From Guyparkeria sp. SCN-R1 (lineage in GTDB: Bacteria > Pseudomonadota > Gammaproteobacteria > Halothiobacillales > Halothiobacillaceae): a stretch of DNA of 64,000 nt. The notes under the pieces are model-generated. The model worked only from the letters and a program-made list of their open reading frames with translations. It did not search any database and was not told the DNA's origin. The stretch lies in contig NZ_QZMT01000004.1 in assembly GCF_003932495.1 (NCBI RefSeq), forward strand, positions 124,001 through 188,000, in the 5' to 3' direction. Position 1 is the first letter of the stretch, and each line of letters opens with the position of its first letter. The position numbers and the translations under genes were made by a program. Below, in pieces: positions 17,892 to 27,152 of the stretch.

Positions 17892-18153
17892 GGAAGCTCT
17901 ACAGGGTGCAATGGCATCTCTGCGGACGCGCCAAGGGCTCCGCGTTTTAACGGCCTCGCCCTTTGATGAGGGTGGTAACGTCAAAGATGGGTCCTTGGCG
18001 GCCCGCCCAAATGGGGCATGCGGGTTTGTCCGCACTCGGCGTTGCCGTCGCTCGGCGGGCCCGGGTGATTGCTCTGGGCCCGCCTTCGGTCCGGCGCCTT
18101 GATTGCGAACAAACCCGCGAGCCAGAGATGCCATTGCACCCTGCAGAGCTTCC
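17892..18153 (+). repeat. Structured inverted-terminus repeat, copy 1
   Basis: A 262-bp element lies between pilZ and tatD. Its ends, 17892-17922 and 18123-18153, are 31-base inverted repeats matching at 30 positions; each outer end reads GGAAGCTCT and each inner end GGCATCTCTG. Inside, CGCCAAGG (near 17927) pairs with CCTTGGCG (near 17993), GCGGGTTTG (near 18019) pairs with CAAACCCGC (18110-18118), and GGCGGGCCC pairs with GGGCCCGCC. The 3' interior (GCGCCTTGATTGCGAACAAA) is shared with copy 2. No coding capacity or function is evident. Confidence 0.85.
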
Positions 18154-18186
18154 TCCTCGTTCTTTGTGTCCTTATCTCGGAGCACC

Positions 18187-19011
18187 ATGCAACTGTTCGA
18201 CTCGCACTGCCACCTCGACCGGGTGGAACTTGACGCCTTCGGCAACGACTTCGACCGCTTCATGCACACCGCCTGGCTGGAATCGGTCACGCGGATGCTC
18301 TGTGTCTCGATCAAGCCGTCGAGCTGGCCGGCGATGACCGAGCTGGTATCGCCGTATCTTGCCGGCAACCCCGAGCGGCGGGCCGAGCGTCCGGAGGTAT
18401 TCCTCTCCTACGGTCTGCACCCCACCGACGATGCCGGGGCCGTGATCCCCACCGACGAGCTGGTGCGGGCGATCCGCGAGGACCGGCACGCCGATTCGAT
18501 CGTGGCGGTGGGCGAGACCGGGCTGGACTACTTCCACTGCGAGGAAGGCGAGCGTTGGCAGCACGACCGCTTCGTCAATCATATCGAGGCGGCCAAGGCC
18601 GTGGACAAGCCGGTGATCATCCACACGCGCGGGGCACCGGGTGACACCATGGACGTGCTCGAGCGCGAGCATGCCGAGGAGTGCGGCGGAGTGATGCACT
18701 GCTTCGCCGAGGACTGGGAGACCGCACGCCGGGCACTGGACCTGGGGTTCTACATCTCCTTTTCCGGCATCGTCACCTTCAAGTCGGCCGCCTCGTTGCG
18801 CGAAGTGGCGAAGAAGGTGCCCGGTGACCGGATCCTGGTCGAGACCGATTCCCCCTACCTCTCGCCGGTCCCCTTCCGTGGCAAGCCCAACAACCCGATC
18901 CGCGTTCGCCACGTGGCCGAGGTCCTGGCCGACCTGCGCGGCGAGAGCCTGCCGGAAATGGCCGCCCGCGCACACGAGAACACGCGGCGCTGGTTGAAGC
19001 TGGATAACTGA
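18187..19011 (+). CDS. TatD-family metal-dependent hydrolase
   Basis: A 274-residue TIM-barrel hydrolase. Metal-binding motifs are DSHCHLD at the N-terminus, VGETGLDYF, IIHTRGA, MHCFAEDW and the C-terminal ETDSPYLSP. Family members act as DNases or peptidyl hydrolases; the exact substrate cannot be read from sequence. The start at 18187 gives the usual N-terminus; the frame is open upstream into the structured repeat but that is not coding. It ends the fab-pab-tmk cluster and converges on mltD across a bidirectional terminator. Confidence 0.92.
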   Translation: MQLFDSHCHLDRVELDAFGNDFDRFMHTAWLESVTRMLCVSIKPSSWPAMTELVSPYLAGNPERRAERPEVFLSYGLHPTDDAGAVIPTDELVRAIREDRHADSIVAVGETGLDYFHCEEGERWQHDRFVNHIEAAKAVDKPVIIHTRGAPGDTMDVLEREHAEECGGVMHCFAEDWETARRALDLGFYISFSGIVTFKSAASLREVAKKVPGDRILVETDSPYLSPVPFRGKPNNPIRVRHVAEVLADLRGESLPEMAARAHENTRRWLKLDN

Positions 19012-19042
19012 GCGGCGATCGTCGTTCGATTGACTGCCAATG

Positions 19043-19070
19043 AAAAAGGGGCCCTTGTCGGGCCCCTTTT
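19043..19070. terminator. Bidirectional terminator between tatD and mltD
   Basis: AAAAAGGGGCCC, a short loop and GGGCCCCTTTT form a GC-rich stem flanked by A on the left and T on the right. It can therefore end transcription from tatD on the plus strand and from mltD on the minus strand. Confidence 0.88.
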
Positions 19071-19099
19071 CGCGTCTGGTGCGTCCGCTGGTCGGGCAC

Positions 19100-20647
19100 T
19101 CAGTTACTCGCGACCGACAGCTCCTGCCCGGGCTTGAGCGCAGCATCCGGTCCGATGCGATTGAGCGCGGTGAGCTCTTCGACGGTCGTGGAGAACCGCT
19201 GCGCGAGTTGCCAGAGCGTGTCGCCCGGCTGGACCACGTACTTCGAAGGGGCATCGTCGTTGCCACCCGAGACTTCAGCACCGACGATCACCTCGTCGCC
19301 CGGACGCAGCACCGGGTTGTCGCCGTAGGCGTTCATGCGACGCAGCTCGGCGATCTTGACGCCGTGCTTGCGCGAGATGGCCCAGAGCGATTCACCCGGC
19401 TGGACCGTATGGGTGCGCGCATTGCCCGAGGCGATCGCGCTGTCCACACGCCCCAAGGGGACGAGGATTTCCTGTCCGGGGCGGGCGACGGCCGACTGGC
19501 GGCGATTGATTGCCAGTAGCTCATCGACCGAGCTGCCATAGCGCTGCGCGACCCGATAGAAGCTGTCGCCGCGCACGAAGGTGTAGCGCTGCCACTCTTC
19601 GGCGGCACTGGCCGCGGAGTTCAGCGTGTCGACATCGAAGCGCCCCTGGGCCTCGCGTGGGACCAGCAGTTGCCGCGGCGTGTCGCCGGTGATCGACCGT
19701 TCGAAGCCGGGGTTGAGGCGATAGAGCTCGTCGTGGTCCATCCCGGTCATGTCGGCCAACTTGACCAGGCTGACGGAGCGTTCCAGTTCCACCTGCGCGA
19801 GCGCCGGGCGATTCTCGATCGCATGCGGGGTGAATCCGTACTTCTCGGGCTGGGAGAAAATCTTGACCAGGGCGAACAGGCGGGCCGGGTAGTCCTGGGT
19901 TTCCCTGCGGATCTGCTTGAGGCTCCAGAAGTCGGTGGCCTGACCGCGCTGTTCGTTCTGCCGGATGGCATTGAGCAGGGTGCCCTGGCCGCCGTTGTAG
20001 GCGGCGATCACCGTGGGCCAGTCATCGTCGAACATGCCGCGCAACTGGCTGAAATAGGTAACGGCGGCGTCGGTGGAGGCCTCGATGTCCCGTCGGCCGT
20101 CGTAGAACGCGTCGCGATCCAGCTCGAAATAGGTGCCGGTGGAGGGAATGAATTGCCAGATGCCCGCCGCCGAGCTCGACGACAGGGCCTGCGGCAGGTA
20201 GGCGCTCTCCACGATCGGCAACAGGGTCAGCTCCAGCGGCAGATTGGCCGCCTCGAGCTTCTCCACGATCATGTAGAGATATGGTTCGGCGCGTTCGCTG
20301 ACCTCGCGCAGGTACTCCGGATGGCGGGCGTAACGACGGACCTCCGCATCGACCCGGGCATTGTCCGGCACCGACAGGGTGAAGCGACTGGCGACCGCGC
20401 CCCAGAGGTCGTGTTCGTGATCCGTGGCCTGCTGCTCGTCTCCGTCCTGGCGGCTGATCGCCGGCAGGGTGGAGAAACTCGGTCGACTGCTTTCCCGCTC
20501 GTCGACGCCTTGCCGGTCGGCCGGCGGCACCAGGCCGGCACAGCCATGCAGCAGCAGGACGGTCACGGGCAGAAGCAGGCCGCGCAGCAATCTCGACGAC
20601 AAGGCGAGCTGCCGGGAGGAATTCGGGGGAGTCGGCTGTGTAGGCAT
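19100..20647 (-). CDS. mltD: Membrane-bound lytic transglycosylase MltD
   Basis: A 515-residue outer-membrane lipoprotein that cleaves peptidoglycan. The signal ends in the lipobox LHGC (Cys36). The SLT domain (about residues 130-270) has the catalytic Glu in LLPIVESAYLPQA, then AAGIWQFIPSTG and VIAAYNGGQGTLLNAI. At least three LysM modules follow, for example THTVQPGESLWAISRKHGVK and YVVQPGDTLWQLAQRFSTT. It lies 44 bases after gloB, with which it is probably co-transcribed; mltD-gloB adjacency is common in gammaproteobacteria. Confidence 0.95.
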   Translation of the reverse strand: MPTQPTPPNSSRQLALSSRLLRGLLLPVTVLLLHGCAGLVPPADRQGVDERESSRPSFSTLPAISRQDGDEQQATDHEHDLWGAVASRFTLSVPDNARVDAEVRRYARHPEYLREVSERAEPYLYMIVEKLEAANLPLELTLLPIVESAYLPQALSSSSAAGIWQFIPSTGTYFELDRDAFYDGRRDIEASTDAAVTYFSQLRGMFDDDWPTVIAAYNGGQGTLLNAIRQNEQRGQATDFWSLKQIRRETQDYPARLFALVKIFSQPEKYGFTPHAIENRPALAQVELERSVSLVKLADMTGMDHDELYRLNPGFERSITGDTPRQLLVPREAQGRFDVDTLNSAASAAEEWQRYTFVRGDSFYRVAQRYGSSVDELLAINRRQSAVARPGQEILVPLGRVDSAIASGNARTHTVQPGESLWAISRKHGVKIAELRRMNAYGDNPVLRPGDEVIVGAEVSGGNDDAPSKYVVQPGDTLWQLAQRFSTTVEELTALNRIGPDAALKPGQELSVASN

Positions 20648-20691
20648 TGGGTCGTTCGGCTATCCGTAGTTGTTGACCAGCATCAGGGGAG

Positions 20692-21501
20692 TCACAGGCG
20701 CGCCAGGCCGTCGAAGTCGTCCTTCCAGTGACGCAATTGGGCGAAGGCGTCGATGTCGTCCTCGATGCGTTCGCCGACGTAGGCCTCGATCGCCTTGCGC
20801 AGGCCCCGCACACGCACGCGCAGGAACGGGTTGGTGCGCTTCTCGAGGTCCATCGAGGCACTCGCCGTCGGCTCGCCATTCGATCGCTTCTCCGCGACCT
20901 CGCGGACCCGGGCGGCGATGTCGGGGTTGTCGGGTTCGGCATGCGCAGCGAAGCGCAGGCTGTCGGTGGTGTATTCGTGCCCGCAGTAGATGGTCATGTC
21001 GCCATCCTTCTCATCACCAAGGGCTGCCAGACGGTCGAGCGAGTGCAGCATCTGTGCCGCCGTGCCCTCGAACAGTCGCCCGCAACCCGCGGTGAACAGT
21101 GTGTCGCCGCAGAAGATGGCCTGCCCCCTGATATAGCTCAGGTGATCCTGGGTGTGACCGGGGGTGGCCATCACCGAGAACTCGCCCACGCCGGGAACGG
21201 TGAACCGATCACCTTCGCCGACGACGGCGTCGACACCCACCCGCCGGCAGCTGTCGGGGCCGTAAACCGTCATGGGAAAGCGCTGGGTCAGCTCGGCCAG
21301 GCCCTGGACGTGATCGCCATGGTGATGCGTGATCAAGGTGGCCACCGGCTTGAGCCCACGGGCCTCGATGGCCTCGATCACCGGGCCGGCCTCACCGGCA
21401 TCCACGATCACCGTGGCGCGGTCATCCCCCTCGATCAGCCAGACGTAGTTGTCCGATAGGACGGGAATGCAATGGATGGTCGGGGCGGTTGCAGTGCTCA
21501 T
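20692..21501 (-). CDS. gloB: Hydroxyacylglutathione hydrolase (glyoxalase II)
   Basis: A 269-residue metallo-beta-lactamase-fold enzyme that hydrolyses S-lactoylglutathione in methylglyoxal detoxification. The dinuclear metal motif THHHGDHVQGL is present, with further ligands in ATPGHTQDHLSY, CGDTLF and YCGHEYT. The C-terminal substrate-binding region has NPFLRV. Length matches the family. It is transcribed away from comEC and is first in the gloB-mltD pair. Confidence 0.96.
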   Translation of the reverse strand: MSTATAPTIHCIPVLSDNYVWLIEGDDRATVIVDAGEAGPVIEAIEARGLKPVATLITHHHGDHVQGLAELTQRFPMTVYGPDSCRRVGVDAVVGEGDRFTVPGVGEFSVMATPGHTQDHLSYIRGQAIFCGDTLFTAGCGRLFEGTAAQMLHSLDRLAALGDEKDGDMTIYCGHEYTTDSLRFAAHAEPDNPDIAARVREVAEKRSNGEPTASASMDLEKRTNPFLRVRVRGLRKAIEAYVGERIEDDIDAFAQLRHWKDDFDGLARL

Positions 21502-21610
21502 GGCGGCATCTTAACGTAGTCGGACTGGGGCAAGGAATGCCCGTGTGCCGAATGCGGATTGACCGGCGGGTCACCGCGCGACATGGCACGTCAGCAGGGA
21601 CGCGACAACG

Positions 21611-24085
21611 ATGGACAGGGAAGTCATTTCGCCGGGTGAGGACTCGGCGTCCGGGGGAGCATGCGCACGCGTATCGCGGCGGCGTGTGGCCGCTCGCTGG
21701 CTGTTGCTGGCCTGGGCCGGAGCGGCGCTGCTTGCCTGGTTCGTGCCGTGGCAGGTGCTGGTCGGCTCGGGCCTGGCCGCCGTGGGGAGCGGCTGGCCCG
21801 GGATGCTTGCCTTCGGTCTTGCCCTGCTGGCGCTGGTCGCGTGGCGGCAGGATCTCTCGGGCTGGGCCTTGCTGGCGATCGGGCTGGCCGGTGTGTTGCA
21901 TACGCTGGTGCCGGTGGCGAGCCTCGTCGATCGAACCCCGGTGTTCGCCGATCGGGTCGATTGCCGACTCGAGGTAGCGATCGTCGGTCTGGTCGATGAC
22001 CGGGTCGATCGCCGCCGCTTTACCGTTGCAGTGCATGCCGCCCGGGCGGCAGACCCGGATGACAGCGTCGCTGCCCGGATCTGCCAGCAATTGCCTGGGG
22101 GCGGGCGCCTCAAGCTCAGCGACTACACCCCGCTTGCCGAGCGGGTCGACCTGGTTGCCGGTGTCGACTATGACCTCATCGCGCGCCTCAAGCCCCTGCG
22201 CGGCCACGCCAACCCCGGTGGCTTCGACTACCGCCGCTACCTGTTTCGTCACCAGATACTCGCCACGGGCTACCTGCGCGATCATCAACCAACTGCCCTG
22301 GGCAGGGCCTCTGGCTGGCGGGCGACGGTCGACCGCTGGCGGGATGCCGCACGTTCCCGGTTGCAGGAAAGCCTGGCCGTTGCGGAGCGCGACATTGCCG
22401 ATGGGCCGCTGTCGGCCGGGGCGGCGCTGCTGCACGGGCTGGCACTGGGTGATCGCGGCGAGCTGAGCGACCGGCAATGGGAATCGCTGCTGGCCTCCGG
22501 CACCAATCATCTCTTGGCGATCTCCGGGTTGCACGTCGGCATGGTGGCGGGACTGGTGGCCTGGCTGGTACGTGTCGGGTGGGGGCGGTTGGCGATCAGC
22601 CGGGGTTGGCCGGCCCAGCGAGTGGCGGCGCTGGTAGCCGTGTTGGCCGCCTGGAGCTACGCCCTGATTGCCGGGCTGTCGATTCCCACCCTGCGCGCCG
22701 CGCTGATGCTGACGGTCCTGTTGCTCGGAGTGCTGATGCAGCGGCGCTGGCGGCTGCTCGATCTGTGGCTGATCGCCTTCGTGCTGGTGATGGTGATCGA
22801 TCCATTCGCCCCGCTGGACATGGGGTTCTGGTTGTCGTTTGCCGCGGTGCTCCTGATCATCGTCATGATTCGCGGCCGCGACGGGCTCTGGCGGCCCTGG
22901 GAACTGCTGCGGATGCAATGGCTGCTGACCCTTGGGTTGCTGCCGCTGACCTGGGGGCTGTTCGACCGGGTTGCCTTCGCCTCGTTGCCGGCAAACCTCC
23001 TGGCCGTGCCGCTGGTCTCGATGCTGATCACGCCGCTGGCACTACTCACCCTGTTTCTGGCGATCATCAGCCCGGCGGCTGCCGCCTGGCCCGCCTGGCT
23101 GATCGACGGGCTCGGCCAGGGCCTGTTTGCGGTACTGGGCTGGTTGGTGGCGGTATTCCCGGATTCCAATCAAGCGCCACCCGGTCCGCTTTCGCTGGCC
23201 CTGTTTGCCTCGGGTGTGCTCTGGCTCGGGTTGCCGCGGCGGTTTCCGGGACGGGGACTGGCGATCTTGTTGTTGCTGCCGGCATTGTTGGTGGGATCGT
23301 CGCGGCCCGCGCCCGGCCAGTTCGAGGCCGTGGTGCTGGATGTGGGGCAGGGCGCGGCGGTGTTGTTGCGGACCGCTCGCCACGACTTGTTGTATGACGC
23401 CGGGCCACGGCACGGGCGTTTCGATACCGGCGAGGCGATCGTGCTGCCGGCCTTGCGAGCGCTGGATGTCTCACAACTCGACCGGATCGTGATCAGCCAT
23501 GCCGCCATGGATCACGCCGGTGGACTCGCCTCGATCCGGCAGGCCTTTGCGCAGGGCGCGGTTGTCGGTCTGACGGACGGTCGATTCGGTGTCAGTGGGG
23601 AGATCATGGCGTGTCGGCACGGTACGGAGTGGCTGCTTGACGGGGTGCGGTTTTCGCTGCTGCGCGCCCCACGCGGGTCCACCAACGATCGCTCTTGTGT
23701 GCTGCGCGTGGCCGGCCAGTCGGGGAGCCTTCTGTTGACCGGTGACATCGAGGCGGCCGCGGAGCAGTGGCTGCTGCGCCATGCCCGCGTCGATGCCGAG
23801 ACCGTACTGGTGCCGCATCACGGCTCGGCCAGTTCCTCGACCGCCGCGTTCGTTGAGGCCACCGGTGCTCGGCGAGCATTGGTCAGTGCCGGTTTTCTCA
23901 ATCGCTGGGGCCATCCCCGTGCGGAGGTCGTGGACCGTTGGCAAGCCGCTGGGGCACAGGTCTGGCGCACGGATCGACATGGCGCGCTGTTCCTTGAGCG
24001 TGGTCGCATGCGTAGCGAGCGTGCCGGGCTGTGGCCGTTTCCTTGGCGTCGCCCTGCGGCGTTGATGGACTTCTTGCCTCCTTGA
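21611..24085 (+). CDS. comEC: DNA internalization protein ComEC/Rec2
   Basis: An 824-residue multi-pass membrane protein for uptake of single-stranded DNA across the inner membrane. N-terminal helices and a DUF4131-like segment precede the Competence domain (about residues 240-510, with LLAISGLHVGMVAG and GLSIPTLRAALM). The C-terminal metallo-beta-lactamase domain (about residues 560-780) has VVLDVGQGAAVLL, ISHAAMDHAGG, LLLTGDIE and VPHHGSASSST. The second histidine of the HxHxDH motif is replaced. With the pilus-related genes in this window it suggests natural competence, but no other com or pil assembly genes are here. Confidence 0.93.
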   Translation: MDREVISPGEDSASGGACARVSRRRVAARWLLLAWAGAALLAWFVPWQVLVGSGLAAVGSGWPGMLAFGLALLALVAWRQDLSGWALLAIGLAGVLHTLVPVASLVDRTPVFADRVDCRLEVAIVGLVDDRVDRRRFTVAVHAARAADPDDSVAARICQQLPGGGRLKLSDYTPLAERVDLVAGVDYDLIARLKPLRGHANPGGFDYRRYLFRHQILATGYLRDHQPTALGRASGWRATVDRWRDAARSRLQESLAVAERDIADGPLSAGAALLHGLALGDRGELSDRQWESLLASGTNHLLAISGLHVGMVAGLVAWLVRVGWGRLAISRGWPAQRVAALVAVLAAWSYALIAGLSIPTLRAALMLTVLLLGVLMQRRWRLLDLWLIAFVLVMVIDPFAPLDMGFWLSFAAVLLIIVMIRGRDGLWRPWELLRMQWLLTLGLLPLTWGLFDRVAFASLPANLLAVPLVSMLITPLALLTLFLAIISPAAAAWPAWLIDGLGQGLFAVLGWLVAVFPDSNQAPPGPLSLALFASGVLWLGLPRRFPGRGLAILLLLPALLVGSSRPAPGQFEAVVLDVGQGAAVLLRTARHDLLYDAGPRHGRFDTGEAIVLPALRALDVSQLDRIVISHAAMDHAGGLASIRQAFAQGAVVGLTDGRFGVSGEIMACRHGTEWLLDGVRFSLLRAPRGSTNDRSCVLRVAGQSGSLLLTGDIEAAAEQWLLRHARVDAETVLVPHHGSASSSTAAFVEATGARRALVSAGFLNRWGHPRAEVVDRWQAAGAQVWRTDRHGALFLERGRMRSERAGLWPFPWRRPAALMDFLPP

Positions 24086-24325
24086 TCGATTATCGGCACA
24101 CCCGGTTCGCTCAACAGACGGCATCGTAGCGGTATCGGTTGGCGGCATGACTTCTGCTAACCTTCCTATCGAAATGACAATGTCCTGACGCGTTCTGGAT
24201 CAAAGGGGCGTTGTTGAGGTAACCACACCATCGACGTGGCAAATCCACGTACAGTGAGCGGGCATGGCCACGGAATCGGCTCAACGGGCAGGGATGCACG
24301 GCCCCAGAGGTAAGACCGGTCCCTG

Positions 24326-24766
24326 ATGAAATCGACCAGCCTGTATTCCGAGGAGCAGATCCGCGCCGCCGAGCAATACCTCAAGGAGGTCGGCGCCGAG
24401 GACATGAGCCTCGACAATCGCAATGGCCGCAACGGCCAGCCGGAGTCGGTGCGTGCGCTGAATCCGGACGAGCGCGGTATTCGCATTCTCGAGGGTGTCT
24501 ATCTCGATTTCTTCGCCAAGGATCGCCTCGCCCTGATCGTGCCGCGTTACGCCCAGCAACTGCCCTTGACCTGGGCCAAGGAAGGGATGCGCCTGGTGGT
24601 CATGCGTCGCTACGCCGACGAGCAGCTCGGCATCCGCCAGATTCTCGAAGGGCTGGTCGTCAAGACCACCGAGGCACGACGCGACAACGACCCCAATCAG
24701 GCGCTGGTCCTGATCATGCACATCAATCGACAGCGCCAGTTCGATCCGGGTGAAAATCCGGGTTGA
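24326..24766 (+). CDS. Hypothetical protein, 146 aa
   Basis: Not recognised. A 146-residue soluble, highly charged protein beginning MKSTSLYSEEQIRAAEQYLK. It has no signal peptide or membrane segment. The middle (GIRILEGVYLDFFAKDRLAL and RMRLVVMRRYADEQL-like text) looks like a small alpha/beta fold with a final strand, ALVLIMHINRQRQF. It stands alone between comEC and a DUF2853 gene, behind a 240-base gap with no recognisable site. Codon use is typical of the genome, so it is probably a real gene. Its own ribosome site is weak. Confidence 0.65.
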   Translation: MKSTSLYSEEQIRAAEQYLKEVGAEDMSLDNRNGRNGQPESVRALNPDERGIRILEGVYLDFFAKDRLALIVPRYAQQLPLTWAKEGMRLVVMRRYADEQLGIRQILEGLVVKTTEARRDNDPNQALVLIMHINRQRQFDPGENPG

Positions 24767-24922
24767 TCCATGGCGGCCACGTCGGGCCCCGGGCCGGTCG
24801 CTTCCATTACTGACTTGTTAATTCCACCCCTCTGACCTATCTAAGGGTTTGGGGTCTCGTTGATCGAGCGGTCACGGGTCGTGAGCCGTGGGCGAGGCCG
24901 AAGACAGAGCGGAGGAATCGCC

Positions 24923-25264
24923 ATGAGTAGTCGGGATGAACTGGTCGACAAGTACGCGGACGAGATTCAGGAAAAATGCGGCGAGTCGCCGGATCGTGAC
25001 TTGCTGGCGCGCGTGGTCGCCGGGCTGGGGCCCGCGGTCTACAACGCCGATGCCTCGGTGGTCGCGGCAAGTGATCCGGACGAGGTCGAAAGCATCAAGA
25101 AGAATTTCCTGGTCAAGAAGCTGGGGCTGACCGACGGGCCCGATCTGGACGCGGCACTCGACAAGGTGTTCGATCAGTACGGCCGGTCCAATCGGCACAA
25201 GTACCGTGCCGTCGTCTATTACCTGCTCACGCGACACTTCGGCCGGGAGGCGGCTTACGCCTGA
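24923..25264 (+). CDS. DUF2853 family protein
   Basis: A 113-residue protein matching the DUF2853 family by recall, with the signatures LLARVVAGLGPAVYNADAS and KKNFLVKKLGLTDGP. It ends in a positively charged helix (RHKYRAVVYYLLTRHF). Function is unknown. A strong GGAGGAA ribosome site precedes the ATG at 24923; the open frame upstream to 24860 is less likely coding. It converges on ectC across a bidirectional terminator. Confidence 0.85.
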   Translation: MSSRDELVDKYADEIQEKCGESPDRDLLARVVAGLGPAVYNADASVVAASDPDEVESIKKNFLVKKLGLTDGPDLDAALDKVFDQYGRSNRHKYRAVVYYLLTRHFGREAAYA

Positions 25265-25286
25265 ACGGCTACCTCGGTAACACAAC

Positions 25287-25323
25287 AAAAAACCCCGGCC
25301 TGCGAACAGGTCGGGGTTTCTTC
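25287..25323. terminator. Bidirectional terminator, DUF2853 / ectC
   Basis: AACCCCGGCCTG, a CGAA loop and CAGGTCGGGGTT form a 12-bp stem with one G-T wobble, with A residues before and T residues after. It can serve both converging genes. Confidence 0.88.
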
Positions 25324-25352
25324 GTTTCACGGCAACCGGAAGTCGGCCGTGA

Positions 25353-25763
25353 TCAGTCGTCCAGGCTGAGTGCCGGGTAGACGCCGTTCTCGTCGTGGAC
25401 TTCCCGCCCGGTCAGCGGCGGGTTGAACACGCAGATCAGGCGCATGTCCTCGCTGCCACCGCGCAGGTAGTGCTTGTCGGCGGCCGGATCGTTGAGGAGA
25501 TACATCATGCCGTCGCGGATCGGGTAGGTGACATCGTTGTTGATGTCGTGGATCTCCCCGTTGCCGCCTACGCAGTAAACCGCTTCGATGTGATTCTGGT
25601 AGTGGATGAAGGTCTCGGTGCCGGCGCGGATGATGGTGTCGTTGTAGGAAAAACCCACCTTGTCGTCGGCGAGAATCAGGCGACGGCTGACCCAGTTGCC
25701 GTTTTCGGCTTCGACTTCGCGGTCGGTGCCGATGATGTCTCGATCAAGATAACGTACGAGCAT
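25353..25763 (-). CDS. ectC: L-ectoine synthase EctC
   Basis: A 136-residue cupin that cyclises N-gamma-acetyl-diaminobutyrate to ectoine, the last step of compatible-solute synthesis. Typical EctC features are the N-terminal [24 protein letters not shown]-type start (first part seen as [10 protein letters not shown]), [18 protein letters not shown] with the metal-ligand region, and GTMYLL-like [10 protein letters not shown]. It is the distal gene of ectABC. A hairpin lies in the gap to ectB. No hydroxylase gene ectD is nearby. Confidence 0.97.
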   Translation of the reverse strand: MLVRYLDRDIIGTDREVEAENGNWVSRRLILADDKVGFSYNDTIIRAGTETFIHYQNHIEAVYCVGGNGEIHDINNDVTYPIRDGMMYLLNDPAADKHYLRGGSEDMRLICVFNPPLTGREVHDENGVYPALSLDD

Positions 25764-25787
25764 GTTTGACTCCGTAACTGGTTGATG

Positions 25788-25808
25788 GCCCCGTCGGCAA
25801 GACGGGGC
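25788..25808 (-). other. Intercistronic hairpin, ectB-ectC gap
   Basis: GCCCCGTC, a five-base loop and GACGGGGC form a perfect 8-bp stem without a T tract. It may stabilise the upstream mRNA or modulate ectC translation rather than terminate. Confidence 0.5.
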
Positions 25809-25824
25809 GACGTCATTGGCGTGA

Positions 25825-27102
25825 TCAGCCCTTGCGAGCGGCCGCGGCGGCGTCGACGGACTCGTCGAGCAGGTCCAGGCCCTTGTCCAGCTCGGCCTCG
25901 CTGATGGTCAGCGGGGCGAGGAACTTGATCACCTGGTCGTCGGCGCCCGCGGTCTCGGCCAGCAGGCCGCGCTTGAACGCCTCGGCGGAGACCTCGTTGC
26001 AGAAGTCCTCGGCCTCGGACTGGAGGCCCCAGATCATGCCCAGGCCACGCACGTCGGAGATGAGATCCTTGTGGCGCTCGGCGATGGCGCGGAAGCGTGC
26101 CTCGACCTTCTTGCCCTTTTCGACGACTTCCTTGGAGAACTCGTCGGTGTCCCAGCGCTCCAGTGCGGTCGCGCCGGCGACGAAGGCCAGCGAGTTGCCG
26201 CGGAAGGTGCCGGTGTGCTCGCCCGGCGACCACTCGTCGATGTCCGGGCGCATCAGCACGATCGCCATCGGCAGGCCGGTGCCGATCGACTTGGAGATGG
26301 TGACGATGTCCGGCTTGATCCCGGCACGCTCGAAGCTGAAGAAGTTGCCGGTGCGGCCGTTGCCCACCTGGATGTCGTCGACGATCAGCAGGATGTCGAG
26401 GTCCTTGCACATCTTGTCGAGCTTCTGGAGCCACTCGACCGAGGCGACGTTGATGCCGCCTTCACCCTGGATGGTCTCGACGATGATGCCGGCCGGCAGG
26501 TCGTAGCCCGAGCTCGCATCCTCGTAGTACTGGCGCATCATGTCGATGCTGTCCATCTGGCCTTCGCCGGTCGGGTCGAAGTAGTTGTCGTACGGCATCT
26601 TGGTGACGTTCAACGGCACGCCGTAGAAGTCGTCGTGGTAGAACTCGTTGCCGGTGACTGCCAGGGCACCCAGGGTGTGGCCGTGATAGGCGTTGGTGAA
26701 GGAGACGATCTTGGAGCGCTCCTTGACCTTGCGTGCCAGCTTCAGGGCCGTCTCGACGGCGTTGGTGCCGGTCGGACCGACGAACTGGACCTTGTAGTCC
26801 AGGCCGCGCGGCTGAAGGATGGTTTCCTGCAGCTTCTTGATGAACAGGTACTTGGCGTCGGTCGCCTTGTCGAGCGCGTTGGTGACGCCGTCACGCTCGA
26901 TGAAGTCGATGATCGCGCGCTTGATGGCGGGGTCGTTGTGACCGTAGTTCAGCGAGCCGGCGCCGCCGAAGAAGTCGATGAACGCCTTGCCGTGGTGGTC
27001 CCACATCGTGGCGTTCTTGGATTTGACGAAAATGGTCGGGAACGAGCGGATGTAACCGCGAACGTTGGACTCGTATTTCTCGAACAGGTCGATGTTCATC
27101 AC
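25825..27102 (-). CDS. ectB: Diaminobutyrate--2-oxoglutarate transaminase EctB
   Basis: A 425-residue class III PLP aminotransferase that converts aspartate-semialdehyde to 2,4-diaminobutyrate, the first committed step to ectoine. The PLP lysine is K271 in [12 protein letters not shown]. Other motifs are [34 protein letters not shown] and [14 protein letters not shown]. It begins [17 protein letters not shown], the classical EctB N-terminus. It lies second in ectABC; no lysine-sensitive aspartokinase gene (ask_ect) is attached. Confidence 0.97.
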   Translation of the reverse strand: MMNIDLFEKYESNVRGYIRSFPTIFVKSKNATMWDHHGKAFIDFFGGAGSLNYGHNDPAIKRAIIDFIERDGVTNALDKATDAKYLFIKKLQETILQPRGLDYKVQFVGPTGTNAVETALKLARKVKERSKIVSFTNAYHGHTLGALAVTGNEFYHDDFYGVPLNVTKMPYDNYFDPTGEGQMDSIDMMRQYYEDASSGYDLPAGIIVETIQGEGGINVASVEWLQKLDKMCKDLDILLIVDDIQVGNGRTGNFFSFERAGIKPDIVTISKSIGTGLPMAIVLMRPDIDEWSPGEHTGTFRGNSLAFVAGATALERWDTDEFSKEVVEKGKKVEARFRAIAERHKDLISDVRGLGMIWGLQSEAEDFCNEVSAEAFKRGLLAETAGADDQVIKFLAPLTISEAELDKGLDLLDESVDAAAAARKG

Positions 27103-27152
27103 AGGTCCTCGTCTAGAGCTTGAAAAGGAAATCGGGATCGAAAAGAAAATAG

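Noticed and set aside
17423-18368. Minus-strand frames reading through structured repeats (17748-18368) as a conserved protein
   Set aside because: Similar text appears antisense at 36299-36566 only because the repeat DNA is shared; there is no start site and the stems explain the similarity better.
24086-24325. tRNA or small RNA gene between comEC and the 146-aa gene
   Set aside because: No cloverleaf, terminator or promoter was found. No tRNA was recognised anywhere in the window.
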